NCBI GenBank assembly: GCA_024235415.1
Contig: JACKML010000007.1
Location: 124,001-188,000, forward strand
DNA length: 64,000 bases
Direction: 5' to 3'
Origin: Chromatiaceae bacterium
Lineage (GTDB): Bacteria > Pseudomonadota > Gammaproteobacteria > Chromatiales > Chromatiaceae
The notes beneath the pieces were generated by a model. That model made no database searches, was not told where the DNA came from, and saw only the letters and a list, made by a program, of their open reading frames with translations. This document shows positions 45,397-54,794 of the stretch, piece by piece; positions within the stretch are counted from its first letter, which is position 1, and every line of letters begins with the position of its first letter. The translations under genes and the position numbers were made by a program.

Positions 45397-47229
45397 TCAG
45401 GATGCCGCCAGGGGAAACACCCAGGGGACCAGGACCACGGTGATGACCAGCGCGATCAGCTGCAGCGGCACGCCGAGCTTGAGGAAATCACTGAACCGGT
45501 ACTGCCCCGGTGCCAGGATCAATGTGTTGACCGGCGACGCCACCGGGGTCGCGAAAGCGGTCGACGCGGCGATCGCCACGGTCATCAGGAACGGCGCCGG
45601 TGCGAAGTGCAGGTCGATCGCCAGGCTGAGCGCGATCGGCGCAATCAGGACCGTGGTCGCCGTGTTCGAGATGAACTGACTCAGCAGCGATGTGAGCACG
45701 AACAGGCCGACCAGGATCGCGTGCGGACCCAGGTCGTGGAACGCAACCGCCAGGCCGCTGACGATCACCGCTGCCCCACCGGTCTTCTCCAACGCATCGG
45801 CCAGCGGCAACATGCCCGCGATCAGCACCAGGCTCTGCCAGCTCATCGAGCGGTAGGCCTCCTCGACGTCGACGCAGCGTGTCAGCACCATCGCCAGTGC
45901 GGCCAGCATCACCGCCACCAGGTTGGACGTCAGCCCGGTGATCATCAGGGCGACCATCAGCACGGTGATCATCACCGCCCAGGGTGCCTGGTTTCCATGC
46001 CAGGTGCGCTCGACGACCTCTTCGGGCAGTTCCAGCAACAGCAGATCGCGACGCGGCCCGCTGAGTCGCTCCAGGTCGCTCCAGGCGCCGGCGACCAACA
46101 GGATGTCGCCGGCCTGCAGCTCGGTGTGTTCGAAGTCGAGTGCCAGCGGGCTGTGGCCTCGACGCAGCGACACGATATTCAGGCGCTGACGCTCGCGCAG
46201 GTTGCCCTGGCGCACGGTCTTGCCGATCAATGGCGAATCGGGCACGACCAGCGCCTCGGCGACACCGAAGGTCTCGCGGAAGCGGCGTTGCAGTCCATGC
46301 GGGAAACCCTGGTCGCTGAGGCCGAGCTGTTGCCCGTGTTCCGCCACCCGGTCACCCGGGGCCGATACGATCAGGATGTCGTTGGCGCGCAGACGGGTCT
46401 CGATCAGCACCGGCTGCAGTGACGACAGCAGCGCCGCCTGGCGCTCCACTGCGATCACCGTGTGGCCGTAATGCCGGCGCAGGCCGACCTCGCCGACCGT
46501 CTTGCCACACAGCATCGAACCGGGCTGCACCTGCAGCCGGTGCAGGCTGTTGGCGATGCCGTACTGCTCGGCCATCTCGTGCAGACGCTTGCGTCGATGT
46601 CCCGGCTCGGCGGCGCCGCGTGCCGGCAGCAGGCGCCGGCCGACGGTCAGCATGTAGGCCAGAGCGGCGATCAGGATGACGCCGCCGATCAACGTGAAAT
46701 CGAAGAACGCGAAGCCGGGGTAACCGGCATCGATCAGCGCGCGGTTGGCCGCCAGGTTGGGTGGCGTGCCGATCAGGGTCAGCATACCGCCGATCAGCGA
46801 GGCCACGGCGACCGGCAACAACAGCCGCGCGGGCGCCACGCCGGATTCGCGGGCAAGGGTCAGGACCACCGGGATGAACAACGCGACCACCCCGGTCGAA
46901 CTCATGATCGCCGACAGCACCGCGACGACGGGCATCAGCAACAGGATCAGGCGTGTCTCGCTGGCGCTGGCCAGGCCGGCGATCTTGAGGCCCACCGCTG
47001 CAGCGACGCCGGTGCGCGACAGCCCCTCGCTGACCACGAACAGGCCGGCGATCAGCATCACCAGCGGGTTGCCGAAACCGGCGACCGCTTCCGCCGGCGT
47101 CAGGATACCGAACAGCGCGAGCGCAATGATCACCATCGCCGCAGTCAGGTCGAGCCGCACGCGGCCACTGAAAAACAATGCGATCGCGCCGACCACCAGG
47201 CCGTATACAAACCAGATCTGCCAGGACAC
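45397..47229 (-). CDS. SLC13-family permease with two TrkA-C domains
   Basis: A 610-aa paralogue of the transporter at 30184-32016 with the same architecture: a membrane half with MSSTGVVALFIPVVLTL and LIGTPPNLAANRALI, two TrkA-C domains (about 205-380), and a second half with FISNTATTVLIAPIALSLA and TPVASPVNTLILAPGQYRF. Probably a Na-coupled anion (dicarboxylate or sulfate) transporter. It lies next to the malonate operon on the same strand but 117 nt beyond its last gene, so cotranscription is possible but unproven. Confidence 0.9.
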   Translation of the reverse strand: MSWQIWFVYGLVVGAIALFFSGRVRLDLTAAMVIIALALFGILTPAEAVAGFGNPLVMLIAGLFVVSEGLSRTGVAAAVGLKIAGLASASETRLILLLMPVVAVLSAIMSSTGVVALFIPVVLTLARESGVAPARLLLPVAVASLIGGMLTLIGTPPNLAANRALIDAGYPGFAFFDFTLIGGVILIAALAYMLTVGRRLLPARGAAEPGHRRKRLHEMAEQYGIANSLHRLQVQPGSMLCGKTVGEVGLRRHYGHTVIAVERQAALLSSLQPVLIETRLRANDILIVSAPGDRVAEHGQQLGLSDQGFPHGLQRRFRETFGVAEALVVPDSPLIGKTVRQGNLRERQRLNIVSLRRGHSPLALDFEHTELQAGDILLVAGAWSDLERLSGPRRDLLLLELPEEVVERTWHGNQAPWAVMITVLMVALMITGLTSNLVAVMLAALAMVLTRCVDVEEAYRSMSWQSLVLIAGMLPLADALEKTGGAAVIVSGLAVAFHDLGPHAILVGLFVLTSLLSQFISNTATTVLIAPIALSLAIDLHFAPAPFLMTVAIAASTAFATPVASPVNTLILAPGQYRFSDFLKLGVPLQLIALVITVVLVPWVFPLAAS

Positions 47230-47346
47230 CTGAATCCCTTTTACCCGCTGTTCGCAACCGGCCCCTCTACATCATGAGGCGTGCCAGCTTGATGACAAAA
47301 GCCCGGCCCGGCGTGGCCGTCGCCAGGGAGCCGGCCGCGGCAGCGT

Positions 47347-47790
47347 TCAGCGCAGGCGCGCATGCATGGTCGCGTCAATCACCGCCGCCGCATTCGCACC
47401 GATCTCGACCCGCAGCGTGAGCCGCGAGCGGCCCTTGCCGGTCAATGCCCCGATGAAGGTACGCCGCGCGGCCTCGGTCACCGCGCAATGGCAGACGATG
47501 TCACCGGTAACCGGCAGCCGGTAACGGATATTGGCCTCCACCACCACCAGCTCGGCGTCGAGTCCGGCCTGCGCAATCATGTGCGCGCACAGACCCCACG
47601 CCGCGAGGATCCCGAGCGCGTACTGGCTGCCCGCAAATCCGGTGCCATGGATATTGATATTGGGGGCGAGCGGCGCCTCCACCGTGATCGACCTGGCGTC
47701 CAGGGTACTGATCCGGTACCCCATTGCGGCGCTGAGCGGGATCGTCCGGTTGATCAGTGCCTGCAGCTGTGTCGCGCTGCTGTCGCTCAT
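47347..47790 (-). CDS. Hot-dog thioesterase (YiiD C-terminal type)
   Basis: A 147-aa putative acyl-CoA thioesterase of the family found at the C-terminus of YiiD/FabY-like proteins. Hot-dog features: NINIHGTGFAGSQYALGILAAWGL as the long helix region, and VVVEANIRYRLPVTGDIVCHC. It overlaps matB by 4 nt (last gene of the operon), so it may release or proofread CoA esters in malonate metabolism. Substrate not proven. Confidence 0.8.
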   Translation of the reverse strand: MSDSSATQLQALINRTIPLSAAMGYRISTLDARSITVEAPLAPNINIHGTGFAGSQYALGILAAWGLCAHMIAQAGLDAELVVVEANIRYRLPVTGDIVCHCAVTEAARRTFIGALTGKGRSRLTLRVEIGANAAAVIDATMHARLR

Positions 47791-49304
47791 GCAAAGGTGT
47801 CCTTGTAAGTCTCGCGCAGCACGTTCTTCTGCACCTTGCCCATGGTATTGCGTGGCAGCTGGTCGACGATGTACACCCGCTTGGGCTGCTTGAAACGCGC
47901 CAGCCGGTCCTGCAGCGCCGTAATCACCGACGCCTCAGACAACGCAGCGCTGCCGTCGGCGACCACCACCGCGGTCACCCCTTCACCGAAATCCGGGTGC
48001 GGTACACCGATCACCGCCGATTCCCGGATCCCCGGCAGCTCGTCGAGCTGCGCCTCGATCTCTTTCGGGTACACATTGAAGCCTCCGGAGATGATCAGGT
48101 CCTTGGCGCGGCCGACGATGGTAACCCGGCCGTCGTCGGCCATCACCGCGATGTCACCGGTGATGAACCACCCGTCAGTGCGGAACTCCTCCGCGGTCTT
48201 GTCCGGCATCTGCCAGTAACCGCTGAACACGTTGGGACCGGTGATCTCCAGGACCCCGGCCTCGCCGCGCGGCAACTCACGGCCCTGCCCGTCGGCGACG
48301 CGCGCATCCACCCCGGGCAGCGCATACCCGACGGTGCCTGCGATACGCTCACCGTCATAAGGATTGGACGTGATCATGCCGGCCTCGGTCATGCCGTAGC
48401 GCTCGAGTATGCGATGTCCGGTACGCGCCTCGAATGCACGGTGTGTATCGGCCAGCAGCGGCGCCGAGCCGGAGATGAAAAGGCGCATGTTGGCGCAGGT
48501 GTCGCGAGTGAACCGGGGGTTGTCGAGCAGCCGGGTATAGAAGGTCGGGACACCCATCATCACGGTGGCCTCGCCGAGCCTGTCGATGACGCCATCGGCG
48601 TCGAAGCGCGGCATGAAAATCACCCGCGAGCCGCCGAGCAGGGCGCAGTGCAGCGCCACGAACAGACCGTGTACATGGAAGATCGGCAGCGCGTGCAACA
48701 ACACGTCGCCCGTTTGCCAGTGCCAGGTGTCGAACAGCACCTGTGCGTTCGACGCGAGGTTGGCGTGACTGAGCATCGCGCCCTTGGATCGCCCGGTGGT
48801 ACCCGAGGTATAGAGGATGGCGGCGAGCTCGTCGGCGGCCACCTCCACGATCCTGTCGCTTGCCGCGTGCGCTGCCAGTGCATCGGTCAGGCTGCCCTGC
48901 CCCGCGGCGTCGAGCGTGAACAGTTCGGGCACGCCCGACTCGCGCGCGACCGTCGCCATCGCGGACAGTGACTTCGGCGCACAGACAAACAGCCGCGGCG
49001 TGGCATCCTGCAGAAAGTAAGCGACCTCGGCCGGGGTATACGCGGTATTCAGCGGGATGTAGATCGCGCCTGCACGCAGGCAGGCCAGGTACAGCAGCAC
49101 CGACTCGATCGACTTGTCGACCTGGACCATCACGCGGTCACCCTTCCTCACCCCCAGGCCCTGCAGCAGGCTCAGCAGGCGACCGGTCTGTTCCGGTACA
49201 TCGCTGTAGCGTAGCTGGCGAGCGTGCCCTGTATCGAGGAACAGGGCATTGGGGTCGCTGGGGAAGCGCTCGATAAACAGTGCATAGAGATTCGCGTTTC
49301 GCAT
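47787..49304 (-). CDS. matB: Malonyl-CoA synthetase (MatB-like)
   Basis: ATP-dependent acyl-CoA ligase of the ANL superfamily, 505 aa, activating malonate to malonyl-CoA. The P-loop is AAILYTSGTTGRSKGAMLSH, followed by ERYGMTEAGM, the hinge-type TGDIAVMADDGRVTIVGRAKDLIISGG and the catalytic Lys near the C-terminus (RNTMGKVQKN). MatB identity rests on overall similarity and on adjacency to malonyl-CoA decarboxylase. ATG 49304. Confidence 0.92.
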   Translation of the reverse strand: MRNANLYALFIERFPSDPNALFLDTGHARQLRYSDVPEQTGRLLSLLQGLGVRKGDRVMVQVDKSIESVLLYLACLRAGAIYIPLNTAYTPAEVAYFLQDATPRLFVCAPKSLSAMATVARESGVPELFTLDAAGQGSLTDALAAHAASDRIVEVAADELAAILYTSGTTGRSKGAMLSHANLASNAQVLFDTWHWQTGDVLLHALPIFHVHGLFVALHCALLGGSRVIFMPRFDADGVIDRLGEATVMMGVPTFYTRLLDNPRFTRDTCANMRLFISGSAPLLADTHRAFEARTGHRILERYGMTEAGMITSNPYDGERIAGTVGYALPGVDARVADGQGRELPRGEAGVLEITGPNVFSGYWQMPDKTAEEFRTDGWFITGDIAVMADDGRVTIVGRAKDLIISGGFNVYPKEIEAQLDELPGIRESAVIGVPHPDFGEGVTAVVVADGSAALSEASVITALQDRLARFKQPKRVYIVDQLPRNTMGKVQKNVLRETYKDTFA

Positions 49305-49316
49305 TGGTCGAATCCT

Positions 49317-50105
49317 TCAGAGCATGTTGTAGGCCATGCGGCTGGCCAGGACGAAAAGAAACACCGCGAACAGCCGGCGAAGCAGCATGTCCGGCAGCTT
49401 GTGCGCCAGCGTCGCGCCGAGGGGCGCAAACAGCAGACTGGCAGCCACCACGCCGCCAAATACCGGCAGGTTGACATAACCGATACTGGCCGGCGGTATG
49501 CCGGCTTCATCCAGCCCGCCGACGATGTAACCGAGGGTCGCGCTGGCCGCCAGCGGCAGCCCGACCGCGGCCGCGGTCGCAATCGCACGCTTGACCGGCA
49601 CACCGCAGTAGCTGAGGAACGGCACGTGCATGGCGCCGCCACCTATCCCCATCAGGGCGGACACCACACCCACGGTCGTCGATGTCGCGGCCAGTCCCGC
49701 CGTACCCGGCAGGCTACGGTGCGCACCGACGCGAGTCAGCGCCATCTGCAGTGAGATGGCGAACAGGAAAACAATGAAGGCGACATACAAGGCGTCGCCG
49801 GGGATGATGTCAGCCAGCCAGGCACCGATCAGCGAGCCGACGAATACCGCCGGTCCCATGATACGAAACAGCCCCCAATCGACCGCGCCCTTGCGATGGT
49901 GGGTATAGATGCTCGAGATCGCGGTGACGACGATGGTCGCCAGTGAGGTGCCCAGCGCCATCTTGATCGCGATCGCGTGCGGCACGCCGTGGCTCTCGAA
50001 CAGCAGGGTCACGATGGGCACGATGATCACTCCACCGCCGATGCCGAGCAGCCCTGCGAGGGTGCCGGCAATCGCACCGGACAGCAGCAGCATCGGTAGA
50101 TCCAT
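49317..50105 (-). CDS. TauE/SafE-family membrane permease
   Basis: A 262-aa permease with about eight helices. The duplicated family motif is visible as GTLAGLLGIGGGVIIVPIV near the N-terminus and GVVSALMGIGGGAMHVPFLSY in the middle. The family exports or imports small organosulfonates, sulfite, sulfoacetate and in some operons carboxylates. Inserted between the decarboxylase gene (1-nt overlap) and matB (12-nt gap), so it is probably part of malonate metabolism, perhaps moving a related anion. Confidence 0.87.
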   Translation of the reverse strand: MDLPMLLLSGAIAGTLAGLLGIGGGVIIVPIVTLLFESHGVPHAIAIKMALGTSLATIVVTAISSIYTHHRKGAVDWGLFRIMGPAVFVGSLIGAWLADIIPGDALYVAFIVFLFAISLQMALTRVGAHRSLPGTAGLAATSTTVGVVSALMGIGGGAMHVPFLSYCGVPVKRAIATAAAVGLPLAASATLGYIVGGLDEAGIPPASIGYVNLPVFGGVVAASLLFAPLGATLAHKLPDMLLRRLFAVFLFVLASRMAYNML

Positions 50106-51520
50106 CAGTGTTTACCTGCGATGTGTTTGTCGTATTCACGCTGCAGCGCCCGCGACATCACGATACGGCCGTCCTGTACATAGGCCTCGTGGTTGGCGAC
50201 CACCTGCTCCGGGTCGTAACGGTAGTTGACCATCACCCCGTGCGACTGTGCCTGGCCTTTTTGCGAGGCATCCGCACCGGGATTGATCCGCTCCAGGATG
50301 GCGCCGTTGGCCAGATGAAATCCCGCGACCGGGTCGAAGCATTGTCTGGCGCTCTGCTTGATTTCCGCAAGATACAACAGCGCAAGGCGGGCCAGGGGCG
50401 CAGCCAACGCTGCCTGTTGCGCACCGTCGGTTTGGTGTAGCAACACACGCATGGCCTCGCTGGGGTTGGCCAGGCCACTGAGCGACTGCAGTACCGCCTG
50501 GTGTTCGGCCAGCACCTTGTCGAGCACATCCGTCGGCCACCCCGCAACCTCGCCGCCGAGCAGCATCTCCAGCCCCTCGGCGAGGCGTGGCATCGGCGAA
50601 AGGGTGACGAAGTGTTTCAGCTGCGGCAGCTCGTCGCCCAGCTCGCTGAGTACCTGCTTGAGCAGGAAATTGCCGAAGCTGATGCCGCGCAGTCCCTTGA
50701 GCGCGTTGTTGATCGAATAGAACATCGCGGTATCGGCAGCGTAGGGATCGGTGACCGGCGCCTGCGGGTCGATCAACGGTGCGATCCTGGTAGCGACCTG
50801 CCTGGTCAATGCCACCTCGACGAAAATCAGTGGCTCATCGGGCAGCGCCGGGTGAAAAAAACCATAGCAGCGACGGTCGGCGGCGAGACGGCGCCGTATG
50901 TCGTCCCAGCCTTTGATCGGATGCACCGATTCGTAACGCATGAGCTTTTCCAGCACCACCGCCGGGCTGTGCCAGTCGATGCGCTGCAGGCGCAGAAATC
51001 CCCGGTTGAACCATGACGACAGCAGGTGCCGGAAGTCGGCGTCGACACTGCTGAGCAATGGCTGCTCCTGCAGCCGATCGATCAGCTGCGCACGCATCCC
51101 GACCAGGCTGGCGGTACCCAGCGGTGCCATGTTGAGGCGACGGAACAACTCCTGTCGCGGTGGCTCCACTGCGTGGAGCAGCTGAACCAGGGTGTCGGGC
51201 CGGTCGTTGTGAAAGGCGGCCACGGCCGCACCGATGCGCTCGGGATCAGGGCCGAACTGCTCGGCCAGGGCGATGAAGAAGTCTGTCCTGGCTGGCTGAT
51301 CGAGCAGCTCGAAACGCTGCAGGATCTCGCGCGCCAGTGCGACGTTGGTGGCCTCGCCACGCCCCGCGATCAGACGCTGGCAAAGGCTGGTCAGCGAATC
51401 CTGTGCGGCATCGTCGCGCAGCCCGAGCAGCTCGCGGCCGCGGTCGGCAACCGTGTTGAGGATGCGCTCCAGCCAGGTCACGCCCGGCACCGACTTGTCC
51501 GCTCTATCGCATCTGAGCAC
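50105..51520 (-). CDS. matA: Malonyl-CoA decarboxylase
   Basis: Converts malonyl-CoA to acetyl-CoA and CO2. 471 aa. The helical N-terminal domain and the GNAT-like C-terminal domain are present: MFYSINNALKGLRGISFGNFLLKQV, HFVTLSPMPRL and the catalytic His in FHLANGAILERIN. GTG 51520 is the start, 12 nt after the dctM stop. It pairs with matB to give the classic malonate to acetyl-CoA route. The protein continues to HIAGKH at the C-terminus. Confidence 0.94.
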   Translation of the reverse strand: MLRCDRADKSVPGVTWLERILNTVADRGRELLGLRDDAAQDSLTSLCQRLIAGRGEATNVALAREILQRFELLDQPARTDFFIALAEQFGPDPERIGAAVAAFHNDRPDTLVQLLHAVEPPRQELFRRLNMAPLGTASLVGMRAQLIDRLQEQPLLSSVDADFRHLLSSWFNRGFLRLQRIDWHSPAVVLEKLMRYESVHPIKGWDDIRRRLAADRRCYGFFHPALPDEPLIFVEVALTRQVATRIAPLIDPQAPVTDPYAADTAMFYSINNALKGLRGISFGNFLLKQVLSELGDELPQLKHFVTLSPMPRLAEGLEMLLGGEVAGWPTDVLDKVLAEHQAVLQSLSGLANPSEAMRVLLHQTDGAQQAALAAPLARLALLYLAEIKQSARQCFDPVAGFHLANGAILERINPGADASQKGQAQSHGVMVNYRYDPEQVVANHEAYVQDGRIVMSRALQREYDKHIAGKH

Positions 51521-51532
51521 ATACCAGCTTCT

Positions 51533-52849
51533 TCAGCGCACCGGCCCCATCAGGTAGTCGGGCAGCCAGGTCGCGATCTGCGGAAACAGCGTGATCAGCA
51601 CTATGCCGAGCACCAGACACAACATGAAAGGCAACGCGCCCCACAGCACGGTCTTGAGATCCACGTCCTTGACGATGCCGTTGATCACATACAGGTTGAG
51701 ACCGACCGGCGGTGTGATCAGGCCGATCTCCATGTTCAGGGTCAGGATCACACCGAACCAGATCGGATCGAAACCGGACTGGATAATGATCGGCACGATG
51801 GTGGGCGCCGTCATCAGGATCACCGCGACCGGCGGCAGGAAGAATCCGGCGACCAGCAGGAACACGTTGATGTAGAACAGCAGCACCCACTTGTTCACGT
51901 CCAGCGCCGCGATCCATTCGGCGATCCCCTGCGTGATGTACAGGCTCGACATCATGTAGCTGAACAGTCCGGCCATGCCAATGATCATCATCAGCATCAC
52001 CGACTCGCGGGTCGCGCTGCGCACAATCTCCCACAGCTTCGCCGGCTGCCAGACACGGTAGATGATCACCACCAGCAGGATGCACACCATCGCACCGACG
52101 CCGGACGCCTCGGACGGCGTGGCAACGCCGCCGTAAAGGGCCCACAGCACCATCACGATCAGCGCCAGGAACGGCAGGATCTTGGGCAGGATGACCAGCT
52201 TTTCGCGCAGCGTGAAGTGCTTGTCGGCCTCGACGAAGTTGTAACCCTTGCTGTAGGCATAGAACCACGACCACGCCATGAACAGCAGCATCAGCATGAT
52301 CCCCGGGATCAGGCCCGCCATGAACAGGCGACCGATCGAAGTCTCGGTGGCGATGCCGTAGACGATCATCGTGATCGACGGCGGGATCAGGATCCCGAGG
52401 GTGCCGCCGGCGGCGATCGCACCGGTCGCCAGGCTGGCCGGGTAGCCGCGCTGGCGCATCTCGGGGATGCCCATCTTGCCGATCGCGGCGCAGGTGGCCG
52501 GCGACGAGCCGGTCAGCGCGGCAAACACGCCGCAGGCGCCGATGTTGGAGATCAGCAGGCCGCCGGGCACACGGTACAGCCAGCGGTCCAGTGCCTCGTA
52601 CAGGTCACTGCCCGCGCGCGAGGCGGCGATCGCCGAGCCCATCAGCAGAAACATCGGGATCGACAGCAGGGCGAATTCGTCGAGCGCACCAAACAGGGTC
52701 TCGGCCGCCACCTCGAAGGCACCGATGCCGTCCTCGATGAACAGAAACGCGATCGCGGTGAATCCCAGCGCGAACGCCACCGGCATTCCGCTGAGCAGCA
52801 GCATCACCAGCGCGACCGCGGCCAGGGAACCGAGAATCAACGGGTCCAT
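51533..52849 (-). CDS. TRAP transporter large permease (DctM)
   Basis: A 438-aa DctM subunit with about 12 helices; the transport channel of a TRAP-T system driven by ion gradients. Conserved segments: GMPVAFALGFTAIAFLF, SIPMFLLMGSAIAASRAG, LTGSSPATCAAIGKMGIPEM and GTLGILIPPSITMIVYG. It overlaps dctQ by 1 nt. In the malonate operon, so probably specific for malonate or a close dicarboxylate. Confidence 0.95.
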   Translation of the reverse strand: MDPLILGSLAAVALVMLLLSGMPVAFALGFTAIAFLFIEDGIGAFEVAAETLFGALDEFALLSIPMFLLMGSAIAASRAGSDLYEALDRWLYRVPGGLLISNIGACGVFAALTGSSPATCAAIGKMGIPEMRQRGYPASLATGAIAAGGTLGILIPPSITMIVYGIATETSIGRLFMAGLIPGIMLMLLFMAWSWFYAYSKGYNFVEADKHFTLREKLVILPKILPFLALIVMVLWALYGGVATPSEASGVGAMVCILLVVIIYRVWQPAKLWEIVRSATRESVMLMMIIGMAGLFSYMMSSLYITQGIAEWIAALDVNKWVLLFYINVFLLVAGFFLPPVAVILMTAPTIVPIIIQSGFDPIWFGVILTLNMEIGLITPPVGLNLYVINGIVKDVDLKTVLWGALPFMLCLVLGIVLITLFPQIATWLPDYLMGPVR

Positions 52850-53373
52850 CAGGCCGCCTCCGCATTGCTGTCGACGATACCGAACGGTGGCTCACGTCCG
52901 CTGACCAGACACAGGACGTCGGCCAGGTACTGCAGGCTGATCGCCGCGAAGCCTACTGGCATTGCCAGGTAGACCTTCCATAACTTGGGCGCCCAGATCG
53001 TGTCCGAGCTCCAGCCACCCTCCCAGGCCTCGTACCAGAACGTGAAGCTGTAGTAGGTCAACAGCAGACACAGCGCCGTGGAGGAGCCGTACGCGAGCAG
53101 TGCCAGGATGAAGCGGCTGCGCTGCCCCAACGCCAAAGGCACCAGTTCGACGTTTACGTGGCCGCGCGTCAGCAGCACGTAAGGCGCGCCGAGAAAGGTC
53201 GAGGCGATGAGGGCGAAAGTGACGAATTCAGTCTGCCAGTGGGTCGACTCGTTAAGGCCGTAACGCATGATCACCATCTGGCAGACGATGATCACGGCGA
53301 CGACCAGCAGCACGGCGGCCACGACCCCAAGGAGTCGGGAGAGCGCATCGGCGAGGCGGATGAATGCATTCAT
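52849..53373 (-). CDS. TRAP transporter small permease (DctQ)
   Basis: A 174-aa DctQ subunit with four helices. ATG 53373 is chosen because GAGG lies 7 nt upstream; the longer frame reads into the repeat. The family pattern IMRYGLNESTHWQTEFVTFALIASTFLGAPYVLLTRGHVNVELV is clear in overlapping segments. Separated from dctP by 327 nt holding two hairpin repeats. Confidence 0.93.
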   Translation of the reverse strand: MNAFIRLADALSRLLGVVAAVLLVVAVIIVCQMVIMRYGLNESTHWQTEFVTFALIASTFLGAPYVLLTRGHVNVELVPLALGQRSRFILALLAYGSSTALCLLLTYYSFTFWYEAWEGGWSSDTIWAPKLWKVYLAMPVGFAAISLQYLADVLCLVSGREPPFGIVDSNAEAA

Positions 53374-53385
53374 CGCGGATCCTCT

Positions 53386-53480
53386 AACGTGAAACTCGCG
53401 AAGCGGGCTTTGTGTCGTTCGCCCTCCGCAGGGTGCTGTAAACGCCCCCTCTCCCATCCGGGAGAGGGTCGGGGTGAGGG
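53386..53480 (+). repeat. REP-like dispersed repeat
   Basis: Begins AACGTGAAACTCGCGAAGCG and ends in a hairpin core CCCCTCTCCCATCCGGGAGAGGG followed by GGGGTGAGGG. The same layout and flank occur at 63574-63643. It lies in the dctP-dctQ gap of the malonate operon and, as RNA, would fold strongly just downstream of dctP. Confidence 0.7.
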
Positions 53481-53513
53481 GATTTGAATGGTCAACACCA
53501 TGGATCTATAAAA

Positions 53514-53550
53514 CTCCCTCATCCCGGCCTTCTCCCGGTGGGAGAAGAAG
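53514..53550. repeat. Second REP-like hairpin in the dctP-dctQ gap
   Basis: CCCTCATCCCGGCCTTCTCCC-GGT-GGGAGAAG: a hairpin of CTTCTCCC with GGGAGAAG, with the CCCTCAYCCCGGCC flank in inverse orientation to the repeat at 53386-53480. The remaining 150 bases of the gap up to the dctP stop show no gene or other site. Confidence 0.6.
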
Positions 53551-53700
53551 ACACGCTTGTCTCGCCCCCTCCAGAGGCAGAGAGCGACGCGGCCATGGCC
53601 GTCTGGCTGAAGTGGGTCACCAAGGCATGCCATCGGCATCGAAAGACAACACCGCCACGTCGTGTTCGGCGAGGCGCAGCGCGCCTCGCGTCTCCCCTGC

Positions 53701-54708
53701 CTACTCGACACTCAACGCCAGGTCTAGCAGCTCCTTGCCACCTTTGACCTCGTCGGCAAACGCCTTGTAGCTGGAGACATCGGCGATCTTGCGCCACATC
53801 GCCGCCTGTTCCGCGGTCATCTCGACGACCTTCACGCCAGCATTTTTGTACGCCTCCACCAGCTTCTTGTCGGCATCGATCGACGCCGTGTAGGCGTATT
53901 CCTCGGCCATCGCGCCGGCCTTCATCAACTCCGCCTGCTGTTGCGGGCTCAGCTTCTCGAAGCTCGACTTGGCCATCAGGATCGGCTCGTACATCACCCA
54001 CAGCGCATTGGCGCCCGGCGCAGTCAGGCATTTGACCTGCTCATAGATGCGGTAGGACACCAGAGACGACGACGAGGTGATGGCGCCGTCGAGCACGCCG
54101 GTCTGCAGGCCGGAGTAGATCTCCGAGGACGGCATCGAGGTGATCGACGCGCCGGCCGCCTGCAGCATCTGCTCGAAGGCCTTGCCGGCAGCACGGAACT
54201 TCATACCCTTGACGTCATCGGGGACCACACTGCATTCCTTGGTCGAGACGAAACCGCCGGCCAGCCAGGTGTCGGCAAGCACCAGCACGCCTTCGTCTTC
54301 CATGATCTTCTTGATCCGCTGCATGAACTCGGACTTGTTCAGGCGCCGTGCGTGATCGTGGTTCTTCACCAGGCCCGGCATCAGGGTCAGATTGAATTCG
54401 GGATGACGACCGCCGGCATAGGACAACGGAAACGCGGTCATATCCAGCTTGCCCTTGGTCATCGCGCCCCATTGCTCCTTGGGCTTGAACAGCGATTTGC
54501 CCGGGTACACCTTGATCTCGACCCCGGTATTGGCCTCCTGCATGTGGCGCGCAATCATCTGCACCATTTCGTCACGCACGTCGCCCTTGCCGCCGGGCCA
54601 CTGGTGCGAGGCCTTCCATTCGACGTCGGCCGCCTGAACGGCACCGACGCTCAATGCCATGCCGAGCGCTGCCGCCACCATCGGGCCGGTTTTGCGGAAA
54701 TTCTTCAT
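53701..54708 (-). CDS. TRAP transporter substrate-binding protein (DctP)
   Basis: A 335-aa periplasmic solute receptor with a Sec signal (cleavage after VQAA). ATG 54708 has GGAGGAGA 4 nt upstream; the longer in-frame extension is not coding-like. DctP signatures: WKASHQWPGGKGDVRDEMVQ, KGMKFRAAGKAFEQML (the conserved carboxylate-binding Arg lies in KFRAAG), and SSSLVSYRIYEQVKC. Its ligand is presumably malonate, from operon context. Confidence 0.93.
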   Translation of the reverse strand: MKNFRKTGPMVAAALGMALSVGAVQAADVEWKASHQWPGGKGDVRDEMVQMIARHMQEANTGVEIKVYPGKSLFKPKEQWGAMTKGKLDMTAFPLSYAGGRHPEFNLTLMPGLVKNHDHARRLNKSEFMQRIKKIMEDEGVLVLADTWLAGGFVSTKECSVVPDDVKGMKFRAAGKAFEQMLQAAGASITSMPSSEIYSGLQTGVLDGAITSSSSLVSYRIYEQVKCLTAPGANALWVMYEPILMAKSSFEKLSPQQQAELMKAGAMAEEYAYTASIDADKKLVEAYKNAGVKVVEMTAEQAAMWRKIADVSSYKAFADEVKGGKELLDLALSVE

Positions 54709-54794
54709 TGTCTCTCCTCCTGTCACTGTTGTTGGATCGCCCGCATCACTGCCTGATTTTTTTCGATTGCGGAGCGTTGCCCCCTCACCCGGGG